Shown here piece after piece: positions 22,351 through 37,000 of a stretch of DNA of 64,000 nt (position 1 is the stretch's first letter; the number at the start of each line of letters is the position of its first letter). A program made the translations under genes and the position numbers. The notes beneath the pieces are model-generated. The model was not told the DNA's origin and searched no databases. It saw only the letters and a list, made by a program, of their open reading frames with translations. Source of the stretch: Branchiostoma lanceolatum (lineage: Eukaryota; Chordata; Leptocardii; Amphioxiformes; Branchiostomatidae); assembly GCF_035083965.1 (NCBI RefSeq), contig NC_089736.1, forward strand, positions 7,195,501 through 7,259,500, in the 5' to 3' direction.

Positions 22351-25300
22351 AGCATTTGTGTTGTAGAAATTAGAGAGAAAAAATCCCCACTACATTATCA
22401 TACATGTACAAAATTAATACAAATACGAGACACACAATGCAAATGTTACATTTGTAGGAAAATTGCTTTAATTTTCAGTTTCCTCCAACTGACTGACACA
22501 GACCAATGTACAGGCTAAGTTAAGATACATACATGTACAGTACAGAACAGTTCTCCTTCTTACAGTTAACTTTCTTCTGGAAGTACAGGACAGAGATGGC
22601 AAGATTACATTGCCACTGATGTTCCTACCCATAAAACAGGGCACATCATCCTTCTCCTTTGACAGTTCAGGTACAGTTTGTCATGTACAATGGTTATTTC
22701 AGTTTATATGGTTACAGGGTGTGCAAGATGATAGAGGTGTTCAAACCTGTTATATGTTCTGTTGCGTGGTTCCCACTTAAGCATAATGAAATGACACTTA
22801 TGGCCAAAATCAAGTTTTAGTCTTTTCTTTAGGCCTTCTAATAAAAAGTTACCATGTTATGTGTCACAGTAGAAAAAATGTGGAATTTTTTTTACCTAAA
22901 ATAAAAATGGATGAAAATGCTGCCATGACCAAAAGAAGAAAAAAAGGTGACATGGACAAAATTGTCCAGCAAGTAAAATTTGGAATTCAGTGTACAACAT
23001 GTGATTCGACACATGGGGACTGGAGGGAACCATGCAAACAGGACACACAGGCACACCTTCAGATTGTACATGTACTAATCTGCAACATCACCAGAATATG
23101 TCATTTTCAACTTGTTCTTCTGATACATTGATAGTGCAGTACAAGTGAGGACATTAGTCAGAACAGACTTCCAAGAAGCTACCTGTAAGGGACCAATCAC
23201 AGTGGTGGGGAGGGGGTGGATCCTTCTAAATGAAGTTTTGGAAGGAACTGCTACAGCTACATAAAGCTTTTTGTAAACGTTTCCTAAGACAGGGATACAT
23301 GTACATTACTGTACATGTACATGTACATTCCTGTACATGTACAGATGTATCTCTTACCACCCCCACATTTGTGATTTGTCCCTAAGTACAAAGTTCTGTT
23401 TTCTTTTTGAGGGGTCATCCTCAATATCTTCCAGGATTGTCCTGGGATACAACCCACACATTCAGGTCTTGATTCAGTACAATGGGGATTTCAAATAGTG
23501 GTCCATGGTCAAATGCGTTGTCAAGAGCATTCTTGCACAACATGTTGGTAAAATCTTAATTAAAAACATAACTGTGAGAAGCAAACAAAGGTAAAAGAAT
23601 TTATGAATCGCTAAAAGTGGTTCCTCAGGAAATGTCAGTACATGGAAAGTGAAAGAAACTTTCAATAATAAATAAAATTGGCAACATGTTTCCACATTGA
23701 AATCTGCTACTATATTCATGGAGGTTGGATTGTCCAGACATTTGAACTTGTTGATTGATGGAAAAACTGTCAATCAAATGTTTCCATGGCTACCCTCTTA
23801 GTGGGTGTGTCTCCTGAGAGATATCTACCCTTTTCAGTGAGCCAGCTTTAGAAACACCAAATCCGGTTGTACATAGACACTCAAAACAACCTCCATGCCA
23901 GTAGCAATTCCTTTACAGGTAAAATCGGTCAAACCCATTTGAGGTCAGGTAATTTATGTCAAGCTGCAGTCCTGTATGATCAATGCTCAGGGGCAGTATT
24001 CCTGCATGTCACAAGGGGGCTCTTCTTGCACACAATGGATGCTTGCCACAGCACAAACACTGCTGTTGGGCTAGACACCTCCCTTACGAAATATACCTGA
24101 GAAAACGGTTGTTTCACAGGTAGGAAGTCCCAAGGTTTTATCGTTGACTCACTTGGATATACAGAGAGCATATGCAGAACAGTGGCCACCAAATTTTATA
24201 GGAAACAGCTATTGCCACACTCTACATAGGATAGGATGGTTGTCCAAAGCTCTTGACATACATGTACAATGTACAGGTACCAGTCCAAATACCCTGGAGA
24301 ACGGACTCTTGAGACTACCCTGACTGCAGCTGACACTTCATGCCTACCATATGGGCTAAAGGTAACAGCAAATCAAAGACCAGCTTTGAGTCATCACAAG
24401 ATTTCAATTAAGAATCCCTTAAGTCACCTAATCACCCCTCTTCCTGCCAGTTACATGGACCCTTCCACATTGAAATCCGTACACTTGGCACATTCCACTC
24501 ATCAAGAGGGGGTTGTTAGGGCTAGGGAAACATTTGCAGTAGGGTCATTTCAAGAATGAATGAAATTCCACTGGCTGCTTTAAATGGAATGTGAGGAAAA
24601 CATCAATGTTTTTAGGACATTTCTTAAGATTTGACAAGGGCCTAAAGACTGTGTCAGAACATCTACAGACACAACTTACACTTCTTCGCATTTCCAAGCA
24701 ATGGTCATAGAGTCAAGGTTTGTTTTGTTACATGTTTTTCCATTTCTTCAGGGTCTGTCACTTTACAGAAACAACCCAATGTAAGGTCTGTAGTTGAGTA
24801 CATCCTTTCTCACATTTAACAGTTACAGGACGCTTTCAAGGGACCAATCAGCATACAACGAGCACCTACAAAACCCACCCCAGTGAGAGTGCCAGTCATC
24901 ACAAATCACTTCCTTCTCGCCACTTTCAGTAAAAATATTGTCATGGCCTTCCTTCCGTTCCAACTCCCCACACTATACACTCTGCATGTCTAAGTACACA
25001 AACATCATGTACATGTACACAACAGTCATGTAATAACAGTATACAACGGTGTGTATACCTATCTATATACACGGACCAGTCATAGGGCTATCATACAGAC
25101 TCGTGGATCAGAGGCTTGTACATTTTTTTGTTACGATCCAAGGCCAGCAAACAGTACGTTAAGGACATTTACAATTTAAGTACCATCGGGTAACTTACTA
25201 CCTTTTTTTGTAACACATTAATATTACACAAGAACCGTTGATATGGTATACTGTATACATTGATCACATACTTGGGTGGTACAATGTACTCTAACCATTA

Positions 25301-26360
25301 AGTAATGATCATTCCTATTGGTCAGTGTTTGTAAGATCTGCACTCATTCTTTGGTCGAATTGGCCAATGGGCTCCATTCATACAACACTGGGCAATCATA
25401 CATACCTTTTCTACATACATGTATTAACATATGTGAATAGTGCAGCTATTGCACCAGGGATTACAACTTCGACCAATATGCTGGATATTGTCTTTAACTT
25501 GATAGTCCACAGAACTATAAAAGTCTAGAGGTAACATCACAGACAACATTGTCTTCACTGGGTTAGCATAGAGGTAAACACTGTTTAATACCATATTGGA
25601 CGAGTGTGGTATATATCACACACCTCTAACTTCCATACTGGAATATTCAAGGAAAAATAAATTTCTTTCTATCATAATAGCTTTATTGGGAATGGAGTCA
25701 AGTGTGCCATATGATTACTTCAGGTTATTGTTACTTCTGTTAATGGTCTGAAGTAAACACAACTTTAGTAGCCAAAATGTATCAGTTTCACATTTCGGTT
25801 TCACTTCTTTAGACATCTCCCAAACGATGGTCTCAGACATGATTATTGATAAAAACAATGATGTCAAAGAGCCAGTAGTAAAAGAAAATCAGGAACTTAT
25901 TATCCAGGGACAGCTCAATCAACGTCTTTTTACAAGACTGGTCTGAATTACTACACAGTCAGTTCTCGATTGCTTCTCAACTTGGTCAATTTGAAACTAA
26001 GACGATTAACAACTTGGTGTTAAGTCATTGATAATCTATCCTTCAGTGACGCTGTGTTAACTGTCATTTATTTCTCAACTATGGCTCAGTGGGACATCCA
26101 ATGGAATCAGTGGAAATTGACAGGTCATCAACCTATCAACCACTACGTCTGATTACCATATGATAATTCGTTGTTATCAATAACCAGTCGGACTTGTTGA
26201 TAAGGTACACAATATTCGAGAGTAGGTCTCTTGTGTGGCACAACATGGTAGACACTAGACCAACCTTTCTTCTTCGGGTCCTAGGTCATTTTGTTGGTTT
26301 TAGTTTTTTAAATTAATAAATCAAGTATGAGGTAATGAACGAAGACTCGCGCAACTGTCG
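22351..26360. other. Downstream region of the kinase gene: 3' UTR and spacer
   Basis: About 4 kb without protein-like frames. The part nearest the kinase stop (about 25.6-26.36 kb) is probably 3' UTR, with AATAAA on the minus strand at 26067-26072 and 25682-25687. A (TACATG)n tract lies at 23297-23345. The rest is unassigned; a longer 3' UTR reaching toward 22.4 kb cannot be excluded. Confidence 0.4.
26067..26072 (-). terminator. Candidate poly(A) signal of the DLK/LZK-like gene
   Basis: TTTATT on the plus strand reads AATAAA on the minus strand, about 290 bp past the TGA stop. A second candidate is at 25682-25687. Confidence 0.35.
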
Positions 26361-29300
26361 TCACCACGATGCCGCGGAATTCTTGAAGTTGACGGTGCCG
26401 GTGGTCGCGTCGGAGCAGTCGTCTGAGCTCTCATCCGAGTCCAGCATTGCCAGGGGGTTCTGAACGTCAAACAAACAACAAACAACTTAGTCAGACTTTC
26501 TCTCACAATGCTGGTACCAATTTGTTAGTTTATTTGTAACTACTGAAATTTTCGCGGCGGTTTAATGTTTGCGGTTTTGCGGATTTAAAGCATTAGCTAC
26601 CGGTAAGCACACATGGATACATGAAAAGGCAAACGTACCTCGTAAACGTGCTCTCGCACCTGGGACCTCACTCTGCGAACGTTCATCTCCTTGTCCGACA
26701 AACCGTCGGAGAGCGAGTGCGCCATGTCCGCCAGCGCGTGCGACACGTCGTGGAACTCGCCGGTGTTGTTGAAGCTGGAGGTGGTGGAGAGGAGGTCAGG
26801 GGTCGGGCCAAGGGAGCGGTCGCTCGTGTTCTCCTCCTCCGACATCCCACCCTCCGAGCTGACCGTGGAGTACGACTGACGACTGTTGGGACAGCGAATC
26901 GGGCGGCTGGAACAATAAAAATAAACCTGTCGTTCAATTCCTGTTGGCTGCAATGATTATATATTTTCATTTATTTATTCTGTTGACTTAACGTAACATA
27001 AAGTAACATAAACCATTCATATCAGAAACTTAATGAGACAATATGCAAATAAAACACAACCATAAGATAAAACATAAGTCGAACAATTGATAACATAACA
27101 GTGGGTGTTCCCAGTTATCCTTGATGGTTCTCCATCTTCCCTCTTCTTGTAGCAATCAGACATTCAACTTTTTCAAAGGAATTAACATACAGTTTTTGAT
27201 AAGGATTGAAGATTACAATGATTTTGTCACACTACTATGTAGAAGGAAAAAGAACTTAAGAATAGAATTTACTTGGAAAATCCCCAGACAGATTGGAGGA
27301 TCTGAGTACACAATGTTTCATCTCACCTTTGTGCCCTTGGAAAATCAATCTCACTGTCCACTTCACCCTCTTCCTCTTCTGAAGAAGACTCTTCAGCATT
27401 CTGTTACACAAGACAGGAATCAATCAATTCATGACATCAAAAACTATGCGTTGTTCTTCCTTCCTACTACTTTTACATTCTATATCTGGTGTGCAGGTTT
27501 CAAATTAATCATTGTATCAGGGAAATATAGAAACATATATCCTTATGCATCTCTTAAGTCCTCCTCATAATTGTGGATTGTGTACAACATGCATTCATTT
27601 ACAAAGGTTTCCATTTGACGTCATCTGCACCATGTTGGATTGCAACATGTCTGTAAACCACAGGAAGATGCTACTGCTTAATCCAATTATCTGCCAACAG
27701 GGTCGCCAGGGATTCAAATTATAATTATCATGACGTCAATAAAAAGCGTCTGTACAGCTTGAATGTAAGACCATCATTATGTACCTTTTCCCCATCTCTA
27801 CTCTGTAAATCAGGCATCTCCTGCTCCTCTTCTGTCTCCTGTGGATTCGTTCCCCCTCCTCCATCCTCCTCCTCTCCCTGTCCTTCCGCATTTCCAGTAG
27901 GGGTGCCGCTCCTTGATGGAATACCGTCCACGTGTGGGTTTGAGTGGGACATGTGGCATTTACATGTCACACAGTGCCCTGGGCTGGGGAGAACATTATT
28001 GGGTATGGACGGCTCTTCCCCTCCTTCTGCCCCAAGTTCATGTTTCTCTTCCTGTTCGCTACTTCCCCCGTCGTCGCCATAGTTACCGCTATTCCTTCTA
28101 CTGTCACCCCTCCCATTGTCACTTTCACTGGTGGAGCCCTTAGTGTTGATGTTGTATGAAACCTGAGTGAATTCCGCATGAGTTCTACTTGGGCTCTTGC
28201 GACAACTTTCCCTAACCCCCGGGTCAGTCCTCTCATTGTTTCTCCTGGTGTCGGAATCGCGTGCGTATTGCCGCATCGCCCTTCCCGGGGCAGAATGCCT
28301 GAGAGCAGTTCTGGCAAGACGGGTTTCGTTTGCGTCGTTTTGCAGCGTGGTATCCGACTTGAGGATGTTGTGCAACCTTTTCTCTTTCACTGGGCTCATC
28401 TATGGAAGAACATGAACACAAGTTAAGACACAAATTTGATCACCATGCTACAGATTGTGTCTCAATAAGACAGATTTCCTTATAAATTACTGGAAATCAA
28501 ACTAGCTTGCCGCCCCATACGGAAAAAGGGCATGCATGTCAGGGCTGTCTTCAGCTTTGAATTAGTTTCCATCCCACTCATCGTTTGGGAGCCAATGATG
28601 TTAGTTTTTGTTCTTAAATCTCTTTAGAAAAATACATTTTCATCAGTTCTGATTTGTGGACAGACAGGGTGAAATTTTGCTTTCCCAATGAGCAAATGTC
28701 AGTCCTTAGACGAATTCTGGAGACAGCCCTGATGCATGTCCATTTATAGTTTGCTTACCTTGTTGGAGGCGAGAGGGGAGCCTGGGGCGGACCCTCCGTG
28801 GCTTATCGTGCTCCTGCGGTGCATCCTGCGCTGTCCCCGCAGCTTGCTGGGTGAGTGCCGCGGTGAGGACGGGGAGCTTCGCGGGGAGAAGTGTACGTAG
28901 TGCTCAGCGTCTCCGTAGTGCCTGGGCTCTGAGGATGGGCTGTCAACTCTGTCAACAGGAAACAAGGAGAACATAATTAACAACATTTTCAAAACAATGT
29001 ATGTGTAACCCTCTGACAAAGGGAAATTTTTTGCATCTGCTTAAAACATCAAATCACAGAGCACAGAGTTTCTTCAAGCACTGCAAATTATTGATTCGCC
29101 TTGTATTTAATTACAGACAGTGCACGGCTAACATAACATGCACACATGCTAAATGTAATTCTATGTATATTGCTAAGTAACTTTGTTATACAACTCTTAG
29201 TAATAGATGTATTCATTGTATTCATATCTTTTTACAGTGAAGATTTCATGCATCTCAAGAGAATGTTGTGACTGTGATGAAGGAAACAAACAAACCTCTG

Positions 29301-31026
29301 AAGAAGATGAAGACTTGTCTTGTACTTTGCTCCCTTGTTCTTCATGAGCCTCTCCACAGCCTGATGCTGCGCCTTGAGCATCGCCGGCTTGATGGAAATC
29401 TTCTCCTTCTTCAGCTTCATGTCCAACAGCTTCTCTTTCCTACAGGAGAGATGCAATTCTATCAACCTACTGACCAATCAGAGCTCAATGTTCTGTACAA
29501 CTTTAACCAATCACGTCCAAGCTTTTTGGTTCATGTCCAACAGCTTCTCTTTCCTACAGGAGAGATGCAATTCTATCGACCTACTGACCAATCAGAGCTC
29601 AATGTTCTGTACAACTTTAACCAATCACGTCAAAGCTTTTTGGTTCATGTCCAACAGCTTCTCTTTCCTACAGGCAGGATGTAATGTTATCAACCTATTG
29701 ACCAATTAGAGCTTAGTGTTCTCCATAATTTTAGCCAATCATGTCCAAGCTTGTTGGTTTAAACCTGACAAGGTTACCAGTTCATATTCAGCTAATAAGA
29801 GGCAAGACCTTACTATGTCCCAGTAACTTGTAATATCATCACAAAAGTCATGCATGAACAGACACGAAAGTACAAAAACTAAAACGTCAGCATCAAGGGA
29901 TAGTTTCCAACTTTATATAAAAGTCAGTTTTCACCAACATTGTATTCTTAAATAACCCTTAAGCTGCCAGGTTTTTTAGCCAAGTAAAAATCAAAAATGT
30001 TTGACCCCTGACCTCCCTCACGAAACCCGCGAAACACCCGGCGGCGCTAACTCCCCTAACTTCCCGGCTTCGCGCGCTACACGCACGCAAAGCTGTTTTG
30101 TTCTGGGGAATACCCTATCCCGGTTATAACCGGGTCCAGCACACAAGACATATTTCTGTATCCCTAGTTAAGTCGGGACTGGCAGCTTAAGGGTTAAAAA
30201 TCCTCAAAACAGCTTAAAACATTTGCCATGTCTTTTTGCACTATATAAGTTGCATAGTGTGAAAGATAAGTTGCACCCATTTTCAACATAAACTAACCCA
30301 ATTCTTCCTCTTCTTTTTCTTCTCCTTTCATGCCTGGTGGCACATAAGAACCCAATTACAGACATATCTGATACTGTAAATGCATTTAAGTTTGCGGTGA
30401 TTTGATTTGAATTTGCAATAAGGAGAGAATGGTGTGTTCGTGATGGTTTGGAGTTCATGATATATAGCGCTATAGTCACATACTGCTTCAGTAATGAAAA
30501 CACTGGCCTCTTTACAGACTGCGGGTCGGAACCACCTACTACCAACTTGGCAAGGATACTACAGATGGACAGATCATCATAATACTATACAATGTGTAGT
30601 GTGTACATGTGGCATTTAGACAAGAGGGTAGGCAGAAGACGTGGTGGTTTTGACTTGGCAGTGAAGAGGTCTTTGCAAAAACAGCGAACACAATACCACC
30701 GCAAACTTAAATACATTTATGGTAATGTTAAAGATAAACAAGAGGAACTAATCATCGAAAAACGAGGGGGGGGTACAGAGCATCCTACAGAATGATTACC
30801 TCATGAGTTCCCTTTCCCTGTTCTCCAACTGAAGCATGCACGTGCTCAGTTCCATGTACAGGTTGTTGGCGCGCTCCAGTTTTTTCTCGTAGTGCTCGCG
30901 AATGTCCATGGCGTGGCGGAGCTCCTCCCGCCTCCTTGAGACCAACTCCTCGTCCAGCTTGTGGATCTGGTTCCCTTCGCTGCGGATCTTCTCGAAGTGG
31001 ATGGAGATTTCTTCCCGCCAACTCTC
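26361..31026 (-). CDS. MAP3K13: DLK/LZK exons 8-14: leucine zippers and C-terminal tail
   Basis: Coding exons in transcript order: 30800-31026, 29296-29439, 28759-28948, 27785-28399, 27327-27400, 26639-26906, 26361-26459 (stop TGA 26361-26363). Exon 8 holds the coiled coil [20 protein letters not shown] and NNLYMEL. Exon 9 holds a Lys-rich heptad stretch ending RLMKNKG. Exon 11 (615 nt) is a fast-evolving, Ser/Glu/Gly-rich stretch with one Cys/His cluster ([14 protein letters not shown]). Exon 12 is the acidic [10 protein letters not shown] motif. Exon 13 ends [18 protein letters not shown]. Confidence 0.88.
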
Positions 31027-34000
31027 CTTTAAGGTTGAAGAAAAAGAAAAAAGATTTAGGAAAAATATTTTGTGGAAAAAGATTAAGGAAAAACTACATT
31101 TAGGCCCTTCTGTAAGTGCACATTTTCTAGATGCCAAATTATGAAATTTTGATGAGTGTAACATACAGATATTACAACTCTAAGGTATTGCTTTAAAAAG
31201 AACTTTAAAGAAACTATTACATCTTAAATATCTACCCTGTACAATGTACAAGACTTAGTAACCAATATCTATACTGTTAGTACATCTATTCTTGAAGTGA
31301 TTTTGAAAAAAAAAAAAAAACTTACCTGAGTCTTAAAGTAGGTGTCTCTGTTCTGTCCGATGATCTCACATCCAGCAATGTCAAGATGCATGAGAATGTG
31401 TTTGAAGGAAGGTCGATTCCGTGGCTTACCCGACCTGCATCAAGACATAGCACAAAATCAGTATCCATGACAATATCTGCCACTACTGCCAAAAGGAAGA
31501 AAACTTAGTATCCCCATAACTTGACATATCATAACATACAATGTAGCAAAGTCTTGTACTGTATTGGATCTAATCTAACAGACAAAATGCTTGAGAGAGG
31601 CAAGCCCTGATTCACGGAAAATCATTTACACCAGCATTCTTACAGACACACAAAAATACAGACATCTAAACACAAAATGCAACACACACAGAAACACACA
31701 TCCTTACAGACACACAAAAATACACACTTATACCCAATTTTTTTGGACCGACAGGATGAAATATTTTGTCATAACAAGACAAATTTCCAGGAGAGGTCCT
31801 GGAAACAGCCCTGCATTGAATGAATGTTTCTCTCATACATGTGTAGCTGTATACACTCACTCACACAAAACCACTCTCTGTAATGCTTTTGATCCACACA
31901 GTATGTTTACTGACCAGCACTGTTTGAGGAGAAGTTTGAAGCCTTCAGGACAGGTGGTGGGTACAGGCAGGTGGAGACTGTTACTTCCCACGCCCCAGAT
32001 GATGGCTGAAGAGTCAACGTCCTACAGGCAACATGGGTAGAAATGTGTTACGCAAAACATATTTTTCATTTTCTGCAACTTGCAAAAAAAAAGTCAAGAA
32101 AAACAATATTGAATCCATGTATATGTTCACTGTCTGTTAATGTAAGTTATCATTTGGAAATCAATTTGTATCAAATATTCAACATAATGTTTTACTATAA
32201 TAAAAGTCTGAGACCCGCAAGAGCCAACTTTTAAGTCTTGATAGAAAAATGAAGTATGCAAAACATCATTGCATACAACAAAACCATGACATCATTTTAT
32301 GCTCAATTCAGTTTTTTTTGGAAACCTTTAGCACACTGAAGCAGCCATTTGGCTACCAATTCTATATTGGTTACTGGGTTAGGCAGCAGGGAGACAGTTA
32401 AAACTGATGATGACACCCTAACTTACCCTCGAACAAGGAAACAAAATCAGCTGGATCTACTCCTTTTTCTACACACAAAATAAACCAGTCTGTACCTTGT
32501 AAGGTGACTCCCCGGTCAGTAGCTCCCACAGGACCACACCAAACGACCAGATGTCCACCTTTTCTGACACAGGTTCATTCCTGATGACCTCCGGTGCCAT
32601 CCACGCGACCGTTCCCGCGAAGGACATCTGCGTACTCCTGTCGCTCCACAGCTTGCTCGTTCCGAAGTCCGAGATCTTCAAGCTGTCATTCACCCCAAGA
32701 AGCACACTGATGGAAAGAAGTTTTCATAATTTTATACTGCAATCTGCCCTCTGCTACTTACATGCCTTATTTCAATACTTACAATTAGATTGAAACAGTT
32801 ATGATTAGCATAAGTCTTTCTATAAACTTCTGGTGAATGTAACTTACTTTGAGCAATGTCGTTAGTTCACCTTGTTTATATTGTTATGAAACTCGTATCA
32901 AAGTTTTACATGCCAAGTGATTTCAGAGACACTGCCTCTGTTTGCTTCTAATATTTTCCTTCACGCTATACCAGGCTTTTAGCTAGGACAGGGTGTCCAA
33001 AAATGTCTGTTTTCTTAGTGTAGGATGTCCAGAAGACACCCTGACACCCTGCTAAGTAACAGTATGGTTGATAAATGAAAAGTGACCGTACTTGGGTGAC
33101 TTGAGGTCTCTGTGAATGATCTTGTGCTGGTGTAAGTAGTACATGCCGCTGGCAATCTGCTTGGCCCACTCCACCATGCGCATGGGGGGGATCTCCAGCC
33201 CCCGCCGGATGTTCTCGTACAGCTGACCCTGCGGACAGTACTCCATGATGATGCAGTAGCATGGCGCCTGTGTACACACTCCCCTGGAAGGAGATAAGAT
33301 ACCAGAATTAATATATTTATCAACTAACTACTCGTTGGTGCGTTCGTTCAAACTGACTTGCAAGTTTCCTTGCTGTTTCAGTGGCAGGGTATATCCTTAC
33401 AGAGATGGGTTGCTAGCCCATCCCCTTTAAGTTTAACATGCTTCAGGCTTTCTTCTCGAATATGGGGCCCCCATTTTACATGTACGTTGCTTCCAAAAGA
33501 CGATGCAGTCCCAACTGAGATGTCCTGTCCAAGGATTTCAACTGGGGTCTTCATGACATGACTGTAAGATCAAACAAATGTACATGCAGGGTTTGACTGA
33601 AGAGTAAACATATAGTGGCTCAAAATCATAACTACTAAATAGTACAGCCTACAACGCACTTGAACTTGATGATGTTGGGATGGTTCAGTTTTCTCAGGTG
33701 CCTGATCTCCGTCTCCGTCTCCTCCCGAACTTTCTTCACCGCCACCTTCTCGCCGTTGAGCGTTCCCAAGAACACGGCGCCCTGCGCGCCGCTCCCCAAC
33801 CACTGCAGGTTACAGATGTTCTCAAACGGAATCTCCCAGTCATCTGGAACACAGGAAGGGTAAGAGACAAAACCTGCTCCATGGGCCACAGAACTCACCA
33901 TTTATAGCCAACATCCAGGGACTTTTTAACTATGCATAAGCCCCAGTCCTTAGCTTAGCAGCTGGGATGTCAGTTGTTGTAAAAGCAGAAATGTTTGCGG

Positions 34001-37000
34001 TGGTTTTATGTTTGCGGTTTTCGTGGTGAACTATTTACCGTGAACTTAAAACCACCGTTAAAACCCTTTCTACATTTGTATGGTGTGACTGTAGCACTAC
34101 TATTGTTTCAAATGAGAACTCAAAACCACCACTCCATTTTCTCCCTACCGTGGAATTAAATCCCAGTGAACATTTCTGCATTTACAGTATTACCTGACAG
34201 GATGCTGTCATACAGCACTGAGGTGGGCGTTAGATGGTTCGACTGCTACCTGACAGGGCTAGATCACATTTAGGGTCTTGAGGCTGCCATTTGGTGCCAA
34301 GGTGACCTCAATATGACAGTTGCCCCACTTCCTTTTCTAATGTTAAATTCGCAGTTAACAAGAAGGAAAGACACTCAAACCTTTAGACCAGTACCCTATT
34401 GTTGATTAATTTTGTTGAATTTTGGTGAAATATATAATAGCAAGGAAACCACCTTCTGAACTTCTCAAGAATACTTCAGTTCTACATCTCATAAGTCTAC
34501 ATTTTCATCTATTTCATTATGTGAAACTGTCAGTAATTGAATTTATTTCTAATTTCATATGCACATCAACAAATTTTGTTTGATATCAAAGAGGAAATGT
34601 CAATCAAAAAACCTTCCTCACAAGGGCATATAGAATATACATAATGTCATCCCCAGTAATTCAGAATCTCCTTCCACATTACTCATGTTGGTTCTCTCAG
34701 GCTGACTTTCAATTGACTGGGGCACAAAAGCGAGCGCTGTACCAGTAATTGATTCATACCCGGTTATAAATAGCCATTGACGTCAAAGCCTCGTTGTGGA
34801 GCCCATCCTTGGTCACGGGTTTAATTATGTATGATGCGCAGAGGATCAGTTTGCAGATTGTGATGGCGCTTCTTTTGTTCTATCTGTGTGACAGCCGAGC
34901 ACTTTGGTCTGATCCTTTAACTCATTAAGCTGAATAGACGGGTGATGTCAGAGTGGGAGCCTATCGCCACCGACCGATACACGCAACTTATCAATGTCAC
35001 CCTTTTGGATGTACCGTACAGGTCAAAGGAAGGACAATAGTTTTTTTCACTGTTGTCTTGTGATTTCCAATGTAAGTTGCACTTAAACTACAAATATTCC
35101 AGTACTTGGTACTAACTTTGGAATACACCCTGAAGGTTAGTTTAGGGAATACAGACAGAAGTATGACTTTACAAGAGAGAGAATTTTTTAATCATATATT
35201 TCTTGCTACTGACTTCTTTTGCTAATTCTCACAGCCTGTCTTTCTTGGTGGATGATTCAATTAATACAACTTAGCCAAATAAGATGGATAGAACATTTGC
35301 ACAATCATTACTAGTTAAGGGATAGTAGAAGAAGCTCTCAACTTTATAGACAATCATAAAACACAAGCGACACTTTGCTTCCACTGTTGCAAATTCCCAT
35401 GTACAAGTTTTGATTCTTGGTAACTGAATTTTACGCTCCAAACGGTACTCTGTACAAAAGTAGACCCGTGCATTGTATTGAGACCTACCTCTATTTTTCA
35501 GTTCGTTTGAAACTCAATTTTACCTTTCAAATACAGTAATTTGTGAAAAAATAGACCCGGAGTGACATGAAAGACGTGCACTGCACTGCAACCTACCTCC
35601 AGTTCGTTTGTCGTAGCTTTTCCTATAATCCTTTGTTAACACATTTACGAGTGTTGATTCTTGTTAACTCAATTCTAAAAGATGGTACTTTGTACAGAAG
35701 GACACCAGGAGTAACATGGAAGACAAGCCTTGTACTGCAACCTACCTCCGTTCTTCAGTCCGTTTGTTGGAAACTCAATTTTACCCGTCAAATACAATAC
35801 TTCGCACAAAAGAAGACCTGGAGTGACATGACATGCATTGTACTGCAACCTACCTCCATTCTTCAGTTCGTTTGTCGTTGCTTTTCCTATGATCGTCCAC
35901 ACAGGCCTGAGGCAGCCCAGGAGCCCGTCGAACCAGCTGCCGCTGCGGTTGGCGCCGGTGTACTGCAGCTGCACGTTCTGCGCGTTGTCCGACGATGAGG
36001 ACTTCTCCCCAGGTGCACACTGCGAGGTGCAGGGAGTGGGGCTGCGATTCGGGTCGGTTTCATCGCTGTCCTCTATGCACAGTTTACTGAAAGACACGAC
36101 AGGAAATAATTGGTTCACTATTTGAAGAACTCTCAGTTCATGACTAGTTGAAGGATTCTAGCTTCTACTAGTTGTAGTCCATATATTGCTTCTGCAGGAA
36201 CCGACAGCTAGAACTAAGGGATGCATCCGTGCAATTTTTAGAACATTTTCAAAGTGATCGTAATACTGTACTATAAAAATGCCTCCGCTCCTGAGGTATC
36301 GCCAAAAAGAAGATCAAGGAAAAATCCCATTCAGAAACTCCTGGTGGACACAAATTTGGATTGAAGCAGCTTTACAGCAACAATGGAAGACAAAAAAGGA
36401 AGAATGAAACTAGCTATAGGGTTCCAAATTCAAGATTTGGATGCAGTCAAAGTGAGCTTTCTGAACATCTAAGAATCACACCAGCAGATTTCTGCTATTA
36501 TTTGTTTCAATAGAAAAATTGCATCTATGGCATAAAAATATGATATGTGTATTGAAGATACACAAATACAAGCATATGAAGGTCAGTCTCTCAACACAAG
36601 GTCCAATTTGAAAGGTTATCGCCAGTCTTGTTTGATACAACCAAAGGCAACAACAAGGACTACAGTAACTAAGCCAGTTCCAGAGACCACTGCCTGAAGG
36701 AAGTAACAACCTGAGCTTAATATTACAAAGCATAGAAATCATTTTTCATACAAATTGACAACCCACCCACATATTGGGAAATCATCATATAGTATACCCG
36801 TATATCCAAGTCAAAGATTCAAATATTGACCGTCCATCCCAAAGAGAGTGGCTCTTAATCTTATAAGAAAGAGGAACCATGTTATGTTACTATGGATGTA
36901 TATACAAGCTGAATGAATACATTGTATACAATATGTCTCTATTTCCTCCCTTCGTACTTGCACAATCAATAACTGATGTAGCATATCGTTTAACTACAGT

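Noticed and set aside
26569..26956. Plus-strand ORFs of 60-111 codons
   Set aside because: Antisense to kinase exon 13, whose minus-strand reading matches the MAP3K13 tail.
27759..28426. Several plus-strand ORFs of 70-107 codons
   Set aside because: Antisense shadows of the 615-nt kinase exon 11.
29268..29709. Plus-strand ORFs with an internal protein repeat
   Set aside because: Product of the 114-bp tandem repeat (a multiple of three) read antisense to kinase exon 9.
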